The position numbers and the translations under genes were made by a program. DNA of 64,000 nucleotides, taken from an uncultured Eubacteriaceae bacterium. Its GTDB lineage: Bacteria; Bacillota; Clostridia; Peptostreptococcales; Anaerovoracaceae. This document shows positions 1-9,664 of this stretch, piece by piece. Positions within the stretch are counted from its first letter, which is position 1; every line of letters begins with the position of its first letter. Location of the stretch: positions 62,001 to 126,000 of the forward strand of contig CAIFEY010000001.1 in the NCBI GenBank assembly GCA_903789635.1, in the 5' to 3' direction. Below the pieces are notes generated by a model that ran no database searches, was not told the DNA's origin, and saw nothing but the letters and a program-made list of their open reading frames with translations.

Positions 1-452
1 GTGAGTGCATGGATAAGGGACCGCTCACCGGATGCAAGGTTCAGGGCGTCAAGGCGACTCTGTACGATGGATCCTACCACCCGGTAGACTCCAACGAGGT
101 CTCCTTCAAGATCGCTGCATCCCTGGCATTCAAGAAGGGCATCAAGGAGGCAGATCCTGTACTGCTCGAGCCGATCATGTCGCTGAACATCTACGTTCCG
201 AACGATGATACCGGAGCTGTCATGGGAGACATGACCAAGAGAAGAGGCAGGATCATGGGAATGGAGCCGCAGGCAGACGGCAGCCAGATGCTCGTTGCGG
301 CAGCACCGCAGGCAGAGCTCTTCGACTACGCACTCGCACTCCGCGCGATGACCAAGGGCAGAGGCAGATTCACCATGAAGTTCGACAAGTACTTTGAGGT
401 TCCTAAGGCAATCGCCGAGAAGATCATGGCTGAGCACGATGAAGAGGAGTAA
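1..452 (+). CDS. Elongation factor G paralogue, C-terminal fragment (cut by window start)
   Basis: Only the last ~149 codons are present, because the reading frame is already open at base 3. The residues match domains IV and V of EF-G: a LYDGSYHPVDSNE segment (domain IV tip region), then [10 protein letters not shown] and GDMTKRRGRIMGME (domain V). EF-G is the GTPase that drives ribosomal translocation and, with RRF, ribosome recycling. A second, complete EF-G lies at 35852-37921 in the str operon and is clearly different (it has [13 protein letters not shown] in the matching place). This copy is therefore a paralogue, perhaps an EF-G2-type factor. Its exact role cannot be judged without the GTPase domain. 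A strong terminator follows. Confidence 0.85.
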   Translation, partial: ECMDKGPLTGCKVQGVKATLYDGSYHPVDSNEVSFKIAASLAFKKGIKEADPVLLEPIMSLNIYVPNDDTGAVMGDMTKRRGRIMGMEPQADGSQMLVAAAPQAELFDYALALRAMTKGRGRFTMKFDKYFEVPKAIAEKIMAEHDEEE

Positions 453-572
453 TCGAGAGATCCTGATCGAAATCTGAACATCGAAATCAGAGCATGGAAA
501 CCTGAACGGTGAACACACGCGGAAGCGGCGCAGGATGCGGCGCGGACGTGTTTGGAAATGTTTGAAATATGA

Positions 573-604
573 GGACGCACGGCCGACGCCGTGCGTCCCT
601 TTTC
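573..604 (+). terminator. Rho-independent terminator after the EF-G paralogue
   Basis: A perfect 11-bp stem (GGACGCACGGC, 573-583, with GCCGTGCGTCC, 588-598) encloses a 4-nt loop and is followed by CTTTTC. It separates the EF-G paralogue from radA. Confidence 0.85.
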
Positions 605-687
605 ATGCGTAGAAAAATGTTGGAAGCTTCCACGCGCGCGATTGGGTATAATAGAGACATGACAAACACGGGAGAGGGGTAACAAGT

Positions 688-2085
688 ATGTCAAAGAAAC
701 CACAGATAATTTGGGTATGCCAGGAGTGCGGGTACGAGAGCCCGAAGTGGCTCGGGCGCTGCATCTGCGGCGCGTTCGGCTCGATGGTCGAGGAGACGGT
801 CATTCCGGCGGACGAGCAGGACAGCCGGCGCAGGGTCTCCTCCGGAGGGGAGACGGCAGGCGGCGCAGGCCGCCCGCAGAAGCTGAAGAAGGTCGGCTCG
901 GCGGAGTATGCCAGGATCAAGACCGGGATGCGCGAGCTGGACCGCGTTCTGGGCGGCGGTCTGGTGCCGGGCTCGCTGACGCTGATTTCCGGAGAGCCGG
1001 GCATCGGAAAGTCGACGCTGATCATCCAGGCGGCGGCTAAGATCGCGGAGAAGGAGGGCACGGTCCTGTACGTCTCGGGTGAGGAGTCGGAGGAGCAGAT
1101 CAAGATGCGTGCGGACCGCGTCTGCGAGTCGCTCCCGGATTCCCTGCTGGTCATGGCGGAGACGAACATGGAAAACATCATGGCCGTCAGCGAGGCGTGC
1201 AGGCCGAAGTTCCTGATCATCGACTCGATTCAGACGATCTACTCCGATGCGCTGGATTCCGCGCCGGGCAGCGTCTCGCAGGTCAGGACCTGCGGAAACA
1301 TGCTGATGAAGATCGGGAAGTCATGGAACGTGCCGATCTTCATCGTCGCGCACGTCACCAAGAGCGGCGAGCTGGCCGGTCCTAAGACGGTTGAGCATCT
1401 CGTGGACTGCGTGCTCCACTTCTCCGGCGAGCGCGACCACGAGGTCAGGATCCTGCGCGCGTTCAAGAACCGATTCGGCACGACGAGCGAGATCGGCGCG
1501 TTTCGGATGGAGGAGAAGGGCATGATCGAGATCCAGGACATCTCCGCGACCTTCCTGGAGAACACGGAGGCGAGTGAAGAGGGATCCGTGATTACGGCGG
1601 TCTACGAAGGCAGCCGGCCGGTCTTCCTGGAGGTGCAGGCGCTGACCTCGCGCACGTCGGCGGGATTCCCGCGGCGCACGGCGGTCGGTGTCGACCAGAA
1701 GAGGCTCGCGATGATCCTCGCGGTCCTGGAGAAGAAGCTCGGCCTGCCGCTCGGCGACCAGGACGTCTACGTGAACATCGTAGGCGGCCTGCGTGCGGAC
1801 AGGACGTCCGTGGATCTCGGCATCGCCCTCGCGATCTATTCCACGATCCGCGGGGCGGCGCCGTCCAAGCGCATCGTCGCCATCGGCGAGGTCGGCCTGA
1901 CGGGAGAGCTCCGTTCGGTGCAGAATGCCGACCGCATCGTCATGGAGGCGGCGCGCCTCGGCTACGAGGAGGTCATCCTGCCGGAGCGCAGCGCGGAACG
2001 GATCGATAAGTCCAGGATTCCTAAGACTTGCCGGGTGGCCGGCGTGCGCAACCTGTATGCGGCGGCGCACGTTTTCCTCGATTAG
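688..2085 (+). CDS. radA: DNA repair protein RadA (Sms)
   Basis: RadA is a RecA-related ATPase that helps branch migration and recombination intermediate processing. The 465-residue length is normal. Visible parts are an N-terminal zinc knuckle (Cys11, Cys14, Cys25, Cys27), a Walker A GEPGIGKST at 102-110, the RadA-specific KNRFG motif at 260-264, and a Lon-protease-like C-terminal domain. The second half of the knuckle reads C-I-C, where the family has C-P-x-C, so one residue is missing. The start at 688 has GAGAGGGG upstream and matches the family N-terminus. In Bacillus radA is followed by disA; here pyrG follows, so disA is absent from this position. A TATAAT lies at 647-652, but no convincing -35 was found. 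Confidence 0.95.
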   Translation: MSKKPQIIWVCQECGYESPKWLGRCICGAFGSMVEETVIPADEQDSRRRVSSGGETAGGAGRPQKLKKVGSAEYARIKTGMRELDRVLGGGLVPGSLTLISGEPGIGKSTLIIQAAAKIAEKEGTVLYVSGEESEEQIKMRADRVCESLPDSLLVMAETNMENIMAVSEACRPKFLIIDSIQTIYSDALDSAPGSVSQVRTCGNMLMKIGKSWNVPIFIVAHVTKSGELAGPKTVEHLVDCVLHFSGERDHEVRILRAFKNRFGTTSEIGAFRMEEKGMIEIQDISATFLENTEASEEGSVITAVYEGSRPVFLEVQALTSRTSAGFPRRTAVGVDQKRLAMILAVLEKKLGLPLGDQDVYVNIVGGLRADRTSVDLGIALAIYSTIRGAAPSKRIVAIGEVGLTGELRSVQNADRIVMEAARLGYEEVILPERSAERIDKSRIPKTCRVAGVRNLYAAAHVFLD

Positions 2086-2130
2086 ATTTTCTCGATTTCT
2101 CGATTAAGGATCAAGGATTTCGGAATGCGG

Positions 2131-2159
2131 TTGACCTCGCGGCGGTTTCGCATTAGAAT
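2131..2159 (+). promoter_or_regulatory. Promoter for pyrG
   Basis: TTGACC (2131-2136), a 17-bp spacer and TAGAAT (2154-2159) fit a vegetative sigma-A promoter. Transcription from here would give a leader of about 165 nt before pyrG. Confidence 0.6.
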
Positions 2160-2192
2160 AAGGAAGTTGTTTATAAAATTTCGGGCAAATGC

Positions 2193-2237
2193 TGCACAGG
2201 AACGGATCGTTGATGATTTAGGTGATGTTCCTGTGCA
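2193..2237 (+). promoter_or_regulatory. Inverted repeat in the pyrG leader
   Basis: TGCACAGGAAC (2193-2203) and GTTCCTGTGCA (2227-2237) form an 11-bp perfect stem around a 23-nt loop. There is no U-tract, so it is not a simple terminator. It lies inside the predicted pyrG leader and may be an RNA element or an operator. I did not find the G-run start site used for reiterative pyrG control in Bacillus. Confidence 0.45.
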
Positions 2238-2330
2238 TGTTGAAGTTAATATGGTACTATAGAAGTTAGTAATTACTGTACTGGTTTGCAATTCAGGTAT
2301 GGGTAAACATCCGCACAGAAAGGGGAATTT

Positions 2331-3968
<1,638 letters not shown>

Positions 3969-4039
3969 TCGGATTTTCGCCGAAAACGCAATATAATTTA
4001 GAAATTCAGATAACCTTTTGGGTAATGCATAATTAAGCT

Positions 4040-4064
4040 GGGGCTGATCGTTTTGATCAGCCCC
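4040..4064 (+). terminator. Terminator-like hairpin after pyrG
   Basis: A perfect 10-bp stem, GGGGCTGATC (4040-4049) with GATCAGCCCC (4055-4064), and a GTTTT loop. The T-tract downstream is weak, so termination efficiency is uncertain. Confidence 0.6.
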
Positions 4065-4110
4065 GTTGCTTTCCGCCGCTTCCTTTCCATAATATAAAAA
4101 ACAATATAAC

Positions 4111-4154
4111 AAAAAACGGGGCCGCGAAGAAATTTCGGTGATTTCATCGCGGCC
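4111..4154 (-). terminator. Rho-independent terminator of the two-component operon
   Basis: GGCCGCGA (4120-4127) pairs with TCGCGGCC (4147-4154), extended by GAAAT/ATTTC inside. Read on the minus strand, the stem is followed by a run of six T (4111-4116) and more T-rich sequence. It sits just after the kinase stop codon. Confidence 0.75.
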
Positions 4155-4179
4155 TCGCCGCCTAAATTGGTTTACCCTG

Positions 4180-5880
4180 TTATTTTGCTGTGTTGGAATC
4201 GCCGCCCGGCGCCGAACCATAGCTGGATGGAGATGATCCCGATGCTGAATCGCCGCTCGGTGCCATTCCCTCAGGCCCGTCTGCGCCGGCGTGTTTTGCG
4301 TTGGTGCCGGACTTCGCACCGGATTTAGCATCGGCCTTGGAATTGGCGCCGATGCTTGCGTTGGCGCTGGTGTTCCAAAGCGTGTTGCGGCGCCGGCCGT
4401 TCAGGGTGCGCATGTTGTGGACGAGCGGGAGCTCGAACCAGAAGGTGCTGCCCTTGCCGACGGTGCTTTCCACGTCGTAGGCCGCCTTGTGCAGGTTGAG
4501 GATCTCTTTGACGATGGAGAGGCCCAGGCCGGTGCTCTTGGTGTCGCGGGCGTGGTTGGCGCTCGCCTTGTAGTATTTATCCCAGACGTGCGGGAGTTCG
4601 TCGGCCGGGATGCCCGGGCCGTGGTCCTCGACGGAGAAGCGGATCTTTCTGCCGATGCGCTTGAGCGTGACGTGGATATATTTATCCTCGCCGCAGTATT
4701 TCACCGCGTTGGACATCAGATTGTTCATGACCTGCTTGATCTTTGCCTCATCTGCGTTGACGAACAGCGGCATCTTAGGCGGGGTGAAGATCAGGTTGTA
4801 GCCTTCCTTGTCCCTCATGACCTCGTAGGTGCTCATGACCTCGCAGGTCGCCTGTGTCATGTCGAACGGTGCGTTGATCAGGAGCATGCGCTTGGACTGC
4901 ATGCGGGACATGGTCAGCATGTCGTTGACGAGTGCGTTCAGGCGGTCGGATTCATCGATGATGACTTTCAGGTGCTTGTTCCGCTTCTCCGGGTTGTCGC
5001 CGGAGAGGTCACGGATCATCTCGGCGTAGGAGCGGATCATGGTCAGCGGCGTACGCAGGTCGTGCGAGACGTTCGCGATCAGGTCCTGCTGGTACTGGCC
5101 GGTGCGCTCGATCTCCGATTCCGCGAGGTTCAGCGTGTCGGCGAGTTCCTGAATCTCTGAGTAGCGGCTGCCCTGGAAGCGGACGTTGTAGTCGCCCTTG
5201 CTCATCTTGGTCGCCGTGTCGGTGATCTGGCGGATCGGCTGGCTGATGTGGCGCGCGAGAAGAATCGCGAGCAGCAGGGCCAGGAGAAGTGCGATGATGA
5301 TGATGTAGAGCAGCTGGTGCTGCAGGATCTGGACGGTGGACTGCATCGGGTACAGAGGCGAGAAGATGTACATGACGTAGGTGTTCGCCGTGATTTTGCT
5401 GTCCGGGTCACTCTTTGTCAAAAATCCCGCGTACTCCAAGGTACGGTTCTGCGGATGGGCCTGGCTGCTCGTGATTTCCGTTACGCTATCAAAGTTCGTC
5501 GTCTGCAGCCGCGCATTCAGGCGGTACATCTCTGCCTCGTAGCGCGTGTCGTAGAAGATCTGCTGGTCGACCGGTTGCCCGTTCTTGTTGGTCACCGCCT
5601 TTCCCGTGACCGTCCGGATGAAGATCGTGAGGTCGTCCTCAGAGGAGACCTTTTTTATGGCGGAGGTCAGGGAGGAGAGGCTGTCCTTGCCCGACTTGTA
5701 TGAGCCCCGGATCTGGTCGGCGATGCGCGCCGTCTGCCTCGTCTTCATGTCCTCGTAATAGTGGTTGAGGAAGAAGATCTGCAGGAACCAGACGAGAACC
5801 ATCATGACCACGGCAAAAATCAGGAAGTATGCGAGTAACTTGAACTTGATGCTGTGAAAGTCAATTTTCTTTCGTTCCAT
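4180..5880 (-). CDS. Sensor histidine kinase of a two-component system
   Basis: A membrane sensor kinase of 566 residues when started at the ATG at 5880, which has AAAGGA eight bases upstream; an upstream in-frame ATG lacks a comparable site. Order: TM1 (~14-37), an extracellular domain of about 160 residues, TM2 with a run of Leu/Ile, a HAMP linker, the H-box SHDLRTPL with phospho-acceptor His273, N-box NNLMSNAVKY, G1 DHGPGI and G2 TGLGLSIVKEI. The C-terminus carries ~60 residues rich in Ala, Ser, Gly and Lys after the ATPase domain, unusual for this class. It is paired with the OmpR-type regulator at 6097-6777. The signal is unknown; the layout resembles cell-envelope sensors. Confidence 0.93.
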   Translation of the reverse strand: MERKKIDFHSIKFKLLAYFLIFAVVMMVLVWFLQIFFLNHYYEDMKTRQTARIADQIRGSYKSGKDSLSSLTSAIKKVSSEDDLTIFIRTVTGKAVTNKNGQPVDQQIFYDTRYEAEMYRLNARLQTTNFDSVTEITSSQAHPQNRTLEYAGFLTKSDPDSKITANTYVMYIFSPLYPMQSTVQILQHQLLYIIIIALLLALLLAILLARHISQPIRQITDTATKMSKGDYNVRFQGSRYSEIQELADTLNLAESEIERTGQYQQDLIANVSHDLRTPLTMIRSYAEMIRDLSGDNPEKRNKHLKVIIDESDRLNALVNDMLTMSRMQSKRMLLINAPFDMTQATCEVMSTYEVMRDKEGYNLIFTPPKMPLFVNADEAKIKQVMNNLMSNAVKYCGEDKYIHVTLKRIGRKIRFSVEDHGPGIPADELPHVWDKYYKASANHARDTKSTGLGLSIVKEILNLHKAAYDVESTVGKGSTFWFELPLVHNMRTLNGRRRNTLWNTSANASIGANSKADAKSGAKSGTNAKHAGADGPEGMAPSGDSASGSSPSSYGSAPGGDSNTAK

Positions 5881-6096
5881 GTGAGTTTCCTTTCGCTGAA
5901 CATCTCTCTTTTTCATGAACGTTCGCGTATGTCTTCGCGGATGCTGACAGGATTCCCGGCGGGATGGACGCAATGGTATAGAAAAACCGGTGCGGACGGC
6001 CCTTTGCGGACAGCGTCGTTCACCGGTGCATACGTCAGTGCGTCTTGTCTCCTGCCGGGGTGTTCTTTGTCGACAAAAAATAACCGCGCAGGAAGC

Positions 6097-6777
6097 CTAG
6101 TCCTCCGGACACTCGAATTTATAGCCGACGCCGCGCAGGGTCACGATGAAGCTGCGATACGGTCCGAGTGCGTTGCGGAGATTCTTGATGTGTGTGTCGA
6201 TCGTGCGGTCATCGCCGAAGAAGTCGTATCCCCAGATGTCGGACAGCAGCTTGTCTCTGGACAGCGCGATGTCGCGGTTCTGGATCAGGTAGAACAGGAG
6301 CTCGTATTCCTTAGGGGTGAGGTCGACGCGCTTGCCGTCAACGGTGACGGTGCGGGCAGGGATGTTGATCTCCAGGCCCTTGAAGCGCATGACGTCCGCC
6401 TTGGAACGGGTGCTCGCGTCGCGGCGTTTCAGCACGGCGTTGACTCTGGCCATGAGTTCCTTAGGACTGAACGGCTTGACGATGTAGTCGTCGATACCCA
6501 GCTCGAATCCGAAGAGCTTATCGTACTCCTCGCCTCTCGCGGAAAGCATGATGATCGGCGTGTCACTGGTCTTGCGGATTTCCTTGCAGGTGGAGAAGCC
6601 GTCCAGCTTCGGCATCATGATGTCGAGGATGATGAGGTCGTAGGTGTTCAGTTTACAAAGGCCGATGGCGGTCATGCCGTCCTCAGCCTCGGTGACCTCG
6701 TATCCGTTGAATTCTGCGTACTCCCGGATAACCTCCCGGATCTTTGGTTCGTCATCAACAACAAGTAATTTATACAT
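6097..6777 (-). CDS. OmpR/PhoB-family response regulator
   Basis: A 226-residue DNA-binding response regulator. The receiver domain (1-~118) has the acidic pair Asp8-Asp9, the phospho-acceptor Asp52 in LDIMMP, Ser in MLSARG, and Lys in DYIVKPFSP. The C-terminal winged helix carries DLTPKEYELLFYL and ends with the typical TLRGVGYKFE. The start has AAGGAGGTAAAG upstream. It is the first gene of the minus-strand operon; the partner kinase follows after ~216 bp, a long gap for such a pair. Its promoter contains a perfect palindrome (6821-6841). Confidence 0.95.
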   Translation of the reverse strand: MYKLLVVDDEPKIREVIREYAEFNGYEVTEAEDGMTAIGLCKLNTYDLIILDIMMPKLDGFSTCKEIRKTSDTPIIMLSARGEEYDKLFGFELGIDDYIVKPFSPKELMARVNAVLKRRDASTRSKADVMRFKGLEINIPARTVTVDGKRVDLTPKEYELLFYLIQNRDIALSRDKLLSDIWGYDFFGDDRTIDTHIKNLRNALGPYRSFIVTLRGVGYKFECPED

Positions 6778-6816
6778 AGAGCTTTACCTCCTTGTGATTT
6801 CAAGACTCTTCCCCCT

Positions 6817-6845
6817 ATTTTATCACAAAAGTTTTGTGATATAAA
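6817..6845 (-). promoter_or_regulatory. Promoter of the two-component operon with embedded palindromic operator
   Basis: On the minus strand TTTATA (6845-6840), 17 bp and TAAAAT (6822-6817) form a promoter. The spacer is almost filled by a perfect palindrome, TATCACAAAA and TTTTGTGATA around a single base (6821-6841). A dimeric repressor bound here would block RNA polymerase directly. Confidence 0.6.
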
Positions 6846-6867
6846 GACATCTGTATCCATGCAGTTC

Positions 6868-6896
6868 TTGAATGGCGGGGTTTTTTGAATTATACT
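6868..6896 (+). promoter_or_regulatory. Promoter for yacL
   Basis: TTGAAT (6868-6873), 17 bp, TATACT (6891-6896). It is divergent from the two-component promoter about 25 bp away, so both could feel the same operator. Confidence 0.65.
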
Positions 6897-6996
6897 GGTT
6901 TTACGGAATTACAAAGAATGTAGAAATCTTTTTACAGTCCGTTTGGGCGCAGAACCGTGCCCGAAAGAAATTTTTTTCAGAAAGGAGGGAAATAAA

Positions 6997-8121
6997 ATGC
7001 TCAGAAAACTTATGCGTGCGATTTTCGCTCTGGTCGGAGCCGGAATCGGATACGGATTTGCCCGTCTGATTCAGGAGGCGATCCAGAAGTCCGGCGCCAC
7101 TAAGTTCCTGTTGTCGTCCGGTAAACTCACAGCGATTGCAATGTCAGCCGCAATTATTCTTGGATTTATTTTTTTCATGATTGCACCGGCTGTGGGACGC
7201 AGGGGACTGAGGCTCAGTGAAAACATCGGGAACGACCTGCAGAACGTCTCCGGCAGTACGATTGTCTCCGGAACGATCGGCCTGATCGCCGCACTCGTCA
7301 TCGCGTTTTTCCTGTCGCAGCTGGTCAGCTTCGTGCTGAACCGCTACGTGCATGCGCTGATCGTCGTCGTGATCTACGGCATACTCTGCTACCTCGGCAT
7401 CGTCATAGGAACGACCAAGGGCGCGGAGATTGTGTCGAACATGCACGCGGCGAGGCGCCAGACGGAGGCCGCGCTGGCGGTAGCCACCAAGCCGGGACGC
7501 ACACAGAAGAAGAAGACGCAGGCGATGCCTAAGATCCTGGACACGAGCGTCATCATCGACGGAAGGATCGCGGACATCATGGGGACCGGATTCCTGGAGG
7601 GAAACATCGTCATCCCGGAGTTCGTCCTGGTCGAGCTGCGTCACATCGCGGATTCCGCGGATTCACTGAAGCGTGCGCGCGGCCGCCACGGCCTGGACGT
7701 CCTGAACGAGATCCAGACCAAGTACGGCGTGGAAATCTACAACACAGACAAGGAAAAGGCCCTGAACGAGATTCCCGAGGTCGACGTCAAGCTGCTGAAG
7801 CTGGCGCAGATCATGGGCGGCGCGGTCGTCACGAACGACTACAACCTGAATAAGGTCGCCGGCATCAACAAGATCAAGGTCCTGAACATCAACGAGCTCG
7901 CGAACACCCTGAAACCGGTCGTGCTCCCGGGCGAGGAGATGACGCTGAAGATCGTCAAGCACGGCAAGGATTCCTCGCAGGGAATCGGCTACCTGAACGA
8001 CGGCACGATGATCGTCGTGGAGGACGGCGTTTCCATGATCGGAAAGACCGCCAACATCCGCGTCACCAGCGTTCTCCAGACGTCCGCCGGAAAGATGATT
8101 TTCGGCCGCCTGCATAAATAG
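6997..8121 (+). CDS. PIN and TRAM domain membrane protein, YacL family
   Basis: A 374-residue protein when started at the ATG at 6997, behind AGAAAGGAGGG; an in-frame upstream start at 6943 lacks such a site. The first ~120 residues hold about four hydrophobic segments. A PIN nuclease-like domain follows (KILDTSVIIDGR ... FVLVELRHIAD ... DVKLLKLAQ ... VVTNDYNLNKV, keeping the acidic residues), then a C-terminal TRAM RNA-binding domain. YacL sits between radA/disA and ispD in Bacillus, and it precedes ispDF here too. It may be a membrane-anchored RNase; its substrate is unknown. Confidence 0.92.
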   Translation: MLRKLMRAIFALVGAGIGYGFARLIQEAIQKSGATKFLLSSGKLTAIAMSAAIILGFIFFMIAPAVGRRGLRLSENIGNDLQNVSGSTIVSGTIGLIAALVIAFFLSQLVSFVLNRYVHALIVVVIYGILCYLGIVIGTTKGAEIVSNMHAARRQTEAALAVATKPGRTQKKKTQAMPKILDTSVIIDGRIADIMGTGFLEGNIVIPEFVLVELRHIADSADSLKRARGRHGLDVLNEIQTKYGVEIYNTDKEKALNEIPEVDVKLLKLAQIMGGAVVTNDYNLNKVAGINKIKVLNINELANTLKPVVLPGEEMTLKIVKHGKDSSQGIGYLNDGTMIVVEDGVSMIGKTANIRVTSVLQTSAGKMIFGRLHK

Positions 8122-8158
8122 CGGTGTCAGTGACAAAGAACACACGGAAAGGAAACGT

Positions 8159-8187
8159 GCGGTGTGCAGAGTGCATCTGCGCACCGC
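8159..8187 (+). promoter_or_regulatory. Stem-loop just before the ispDF start codon
   Basis: GCGGTGTGCAGA (8159-8170) pairs with TCTGCGCACCGC (8176-8187) through 12 bp with one G-U wobble and a 5-nt loop. It ends 13 bases before the ATG, and no U-tract follows. No Shine-Dalgarno motif is seen between it and the start. Confidence 0.5.
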
Positions 8188-8200
8188 ATATTGATGTGAC

Positions 8201-9343
8201 ATGTATAATGGTAAGTATGCGGCGGCGGTGATCACCGCCGGCGGAACCGGGACACGCATGGGCGCCCCGGTCCCCAAACAGTTTCTGTACGTCGGAGGAA
8301 AGACGATCCTGCAGCGAACCGCGGAGCGGTTCTCCGGCCAGGGCGTCTTCGACCGCATCGTCGTCACCCTGCCGGAGGCACAGCTTGAGGAAGGCAGGGA
8401 CATCTTAAACGGGGCGGGAATCCCCGCAGACGTGCTTGCCGGCGGAAAGAGCCGCCAGGATTCGGTCTGGAACGCACTCCGGCATCTTCAGGGAAGCGGA
8501 TTTCCGGAGGACGGCCTCGTCCTGGTGCAGGACGGCGTCCGCCCGTACACGGAGGACAGCACGATCGAGGATGTCCTGCGGAAGACGGAGAAGTTCGGGG
8601 CCGCGATCGCCGCGATCCCGTCAGTCAGCACCGTCCGCCATATCACGGACGGCACGCTCGACCGCTCCAAGCTGTACAGCGTGCAGACCCCGCAGGGATT
8701 TCGCTTCAGTCTGCTGGTCCGGGCATTCGAGGCCGCTGCCCGCGACGGCTTCTTAGGAACGGACGAGGCGGGGCTCGTGGAGCGCGTCGGCGTGCTGCCG
8801 GAGATCGCGGCAGGAACACCGTCCAACATCAAGATTACGACACCGGAGGATTTACAGAAAATGAGCGGAGAGATCAGAATCGGAACAGGGTTCGACGTGC
8901 ATAGACTCGTCGAGGGAAGAAAGCTGATCCTGGGCGGCGTGGAGATCCCGTACGAGAAGGGCCTGCTCGGCCATTCCGATGCGGACGTCCTGGTCCACGC
9001 GCTGATGGACGCGATGCTGGGCGCCGCGGCGCTCGGCGACATCGGGAAGCTCTTCCCGGACAGCGATCCGGCCTACGCCGGCGCGGACAGCATGAAGCTG
9101 CTCGCCCGCGTCACGGAGGTCCTTGCGGAACACGGATTCCGCCTCGGCAATGCCGACATGACGGTGATCTGCCAGAGGCCTAAGCTGGCCGCGCATATCC
9201 CGGAGATGCGGTCCCGCATCGCAGTGGTCATCGGCGTCCCGGAGGAGCGGATCAGCGTCAAGGCGACGACGACCGAGAAGCTCGGCTTCACCGGAAGCGG
9301 TGAGGGGATCGCCGCGGAGGCTGTCTGCACGATTGTCGGGTAG
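8201..9343 (+). CDS. ispDF: Bifunctional IspD-IspF isoprenoid enzyme
   Basis: A fusion of two enzymes of the MEP isoprenoid pathway. Residues 1-~220 are IspD (MEP cytidylyltransferase; [15 protein letters not shown] nucleotide-binding loop, VQDGVRPY). Residues 221-380 are IspF (MEcPP synthase), which begins at an internal Met, contains GTGFDVHRL and [15 protein letters not shown] with metal ligands, and ends with [15 protein letters not shown]. In Bacillus the two are separate adjacent genes. The intermediate CDP-ME kinase IspE is not in the window. No clear ribosome binding site precedes the start; the only feature there is a stem-loop. Confidence 0.95.
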   Translation: MYNGKYAAAVITAGGTGTRMGAPVPKQFLYVGGKTILQRTAERFSGQGVFDRIVVTLPEAQLEEGRDILNGAGIPADVLAGGKSRQDSVWNALRHLQGSGFPEDGLVLVQDGVRPYTEDSTIEDVLRKTEKFGAAIAAIPSVSTVRHITDGTLDRSKLYSVQTPQGFRFSLLVRAFEAAARDGFLGTDEAGLVERVGVLPEIAAGTPSNIKITTPEDLQKMSGEIRIGTGFDVHRLVEGRKLILGGVEIPYEKGLLGHSDADVLVHALMDAMLGAAALGDIGKLFPDSDPAYAGADSMKLLARVTEVLAEHGFRLGNADMTVICQRPKLAAHIPEMRSRIAVVIGVPEERISVKATTTEKLGFTGSGEGIAAEAVCTIVG

Positions 9344-9512
9344 GCTGTGTGAGCGGGTCGGATGCGTGAGCGAGCTGGCTGTGTGAGCGGGTCGGATGTC
9401 AGGGCAGGTTTGCCGGAGGGGCAGCGAATCGCCCCGGCTGAAGTTGGACCGAACGCAGAAATTGACCTTGCGATGACAGCGAGATGAGTATGCGATGACA
9501 GCAAGATAAGCA
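9343..9512 (+). repeat. Two pairs of 22-bp direct repeats between ispDF and proS
   Basis: A 22-base unit (GGCTGTGTGAGCGG...GGATG) occurs identically at 9343-9364 and 9377-9398. A different 22-base unit beginning TGCGATGACAGC is tandem at 9469-9490 and 9491-9512, with three differences. Both lie in the 321-bp gap between the genes, which has no coding signal. Confidence 0.8.
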
Positions 9513-9601
9513 TCAGGGCAGGAATTGCCTTGATAGATAATATTTTGCCCGAGAATAGAATAAACTAATAAAAAAAGTGTGTACAACGGTGTCAGGTTTG
9601 A

Positions 9602-9607
9602 TATAAT
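9602..9607 (+). promoter_or_regulatory. Candidate -10 box for proS
   Basis: A consensus TATAAT lies 57 bases before the proS start. At the expected distance upstream there is only GTGTAC, a poor -35. The leader is too short to hold a T-box. Confidence 0.4.
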
Positions 9608-9664
9608 AATAACTAACTGTTGTGGCAATGACACAAACTGCAAAGCTTAAGGAGGATTAGACTT

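Noticed and set aside
2238..2268. Second promoter TTGAAG near pyrG
   Set aside because: No -10 box lies at a proper distance; the nearest TACTAT is only nine bases away.
9513..9664. T-box leader before proS
   Set aside because: The leader after the -10 box is under 60 nt and no T-box core sequence is present; cysS was also checked and has none.
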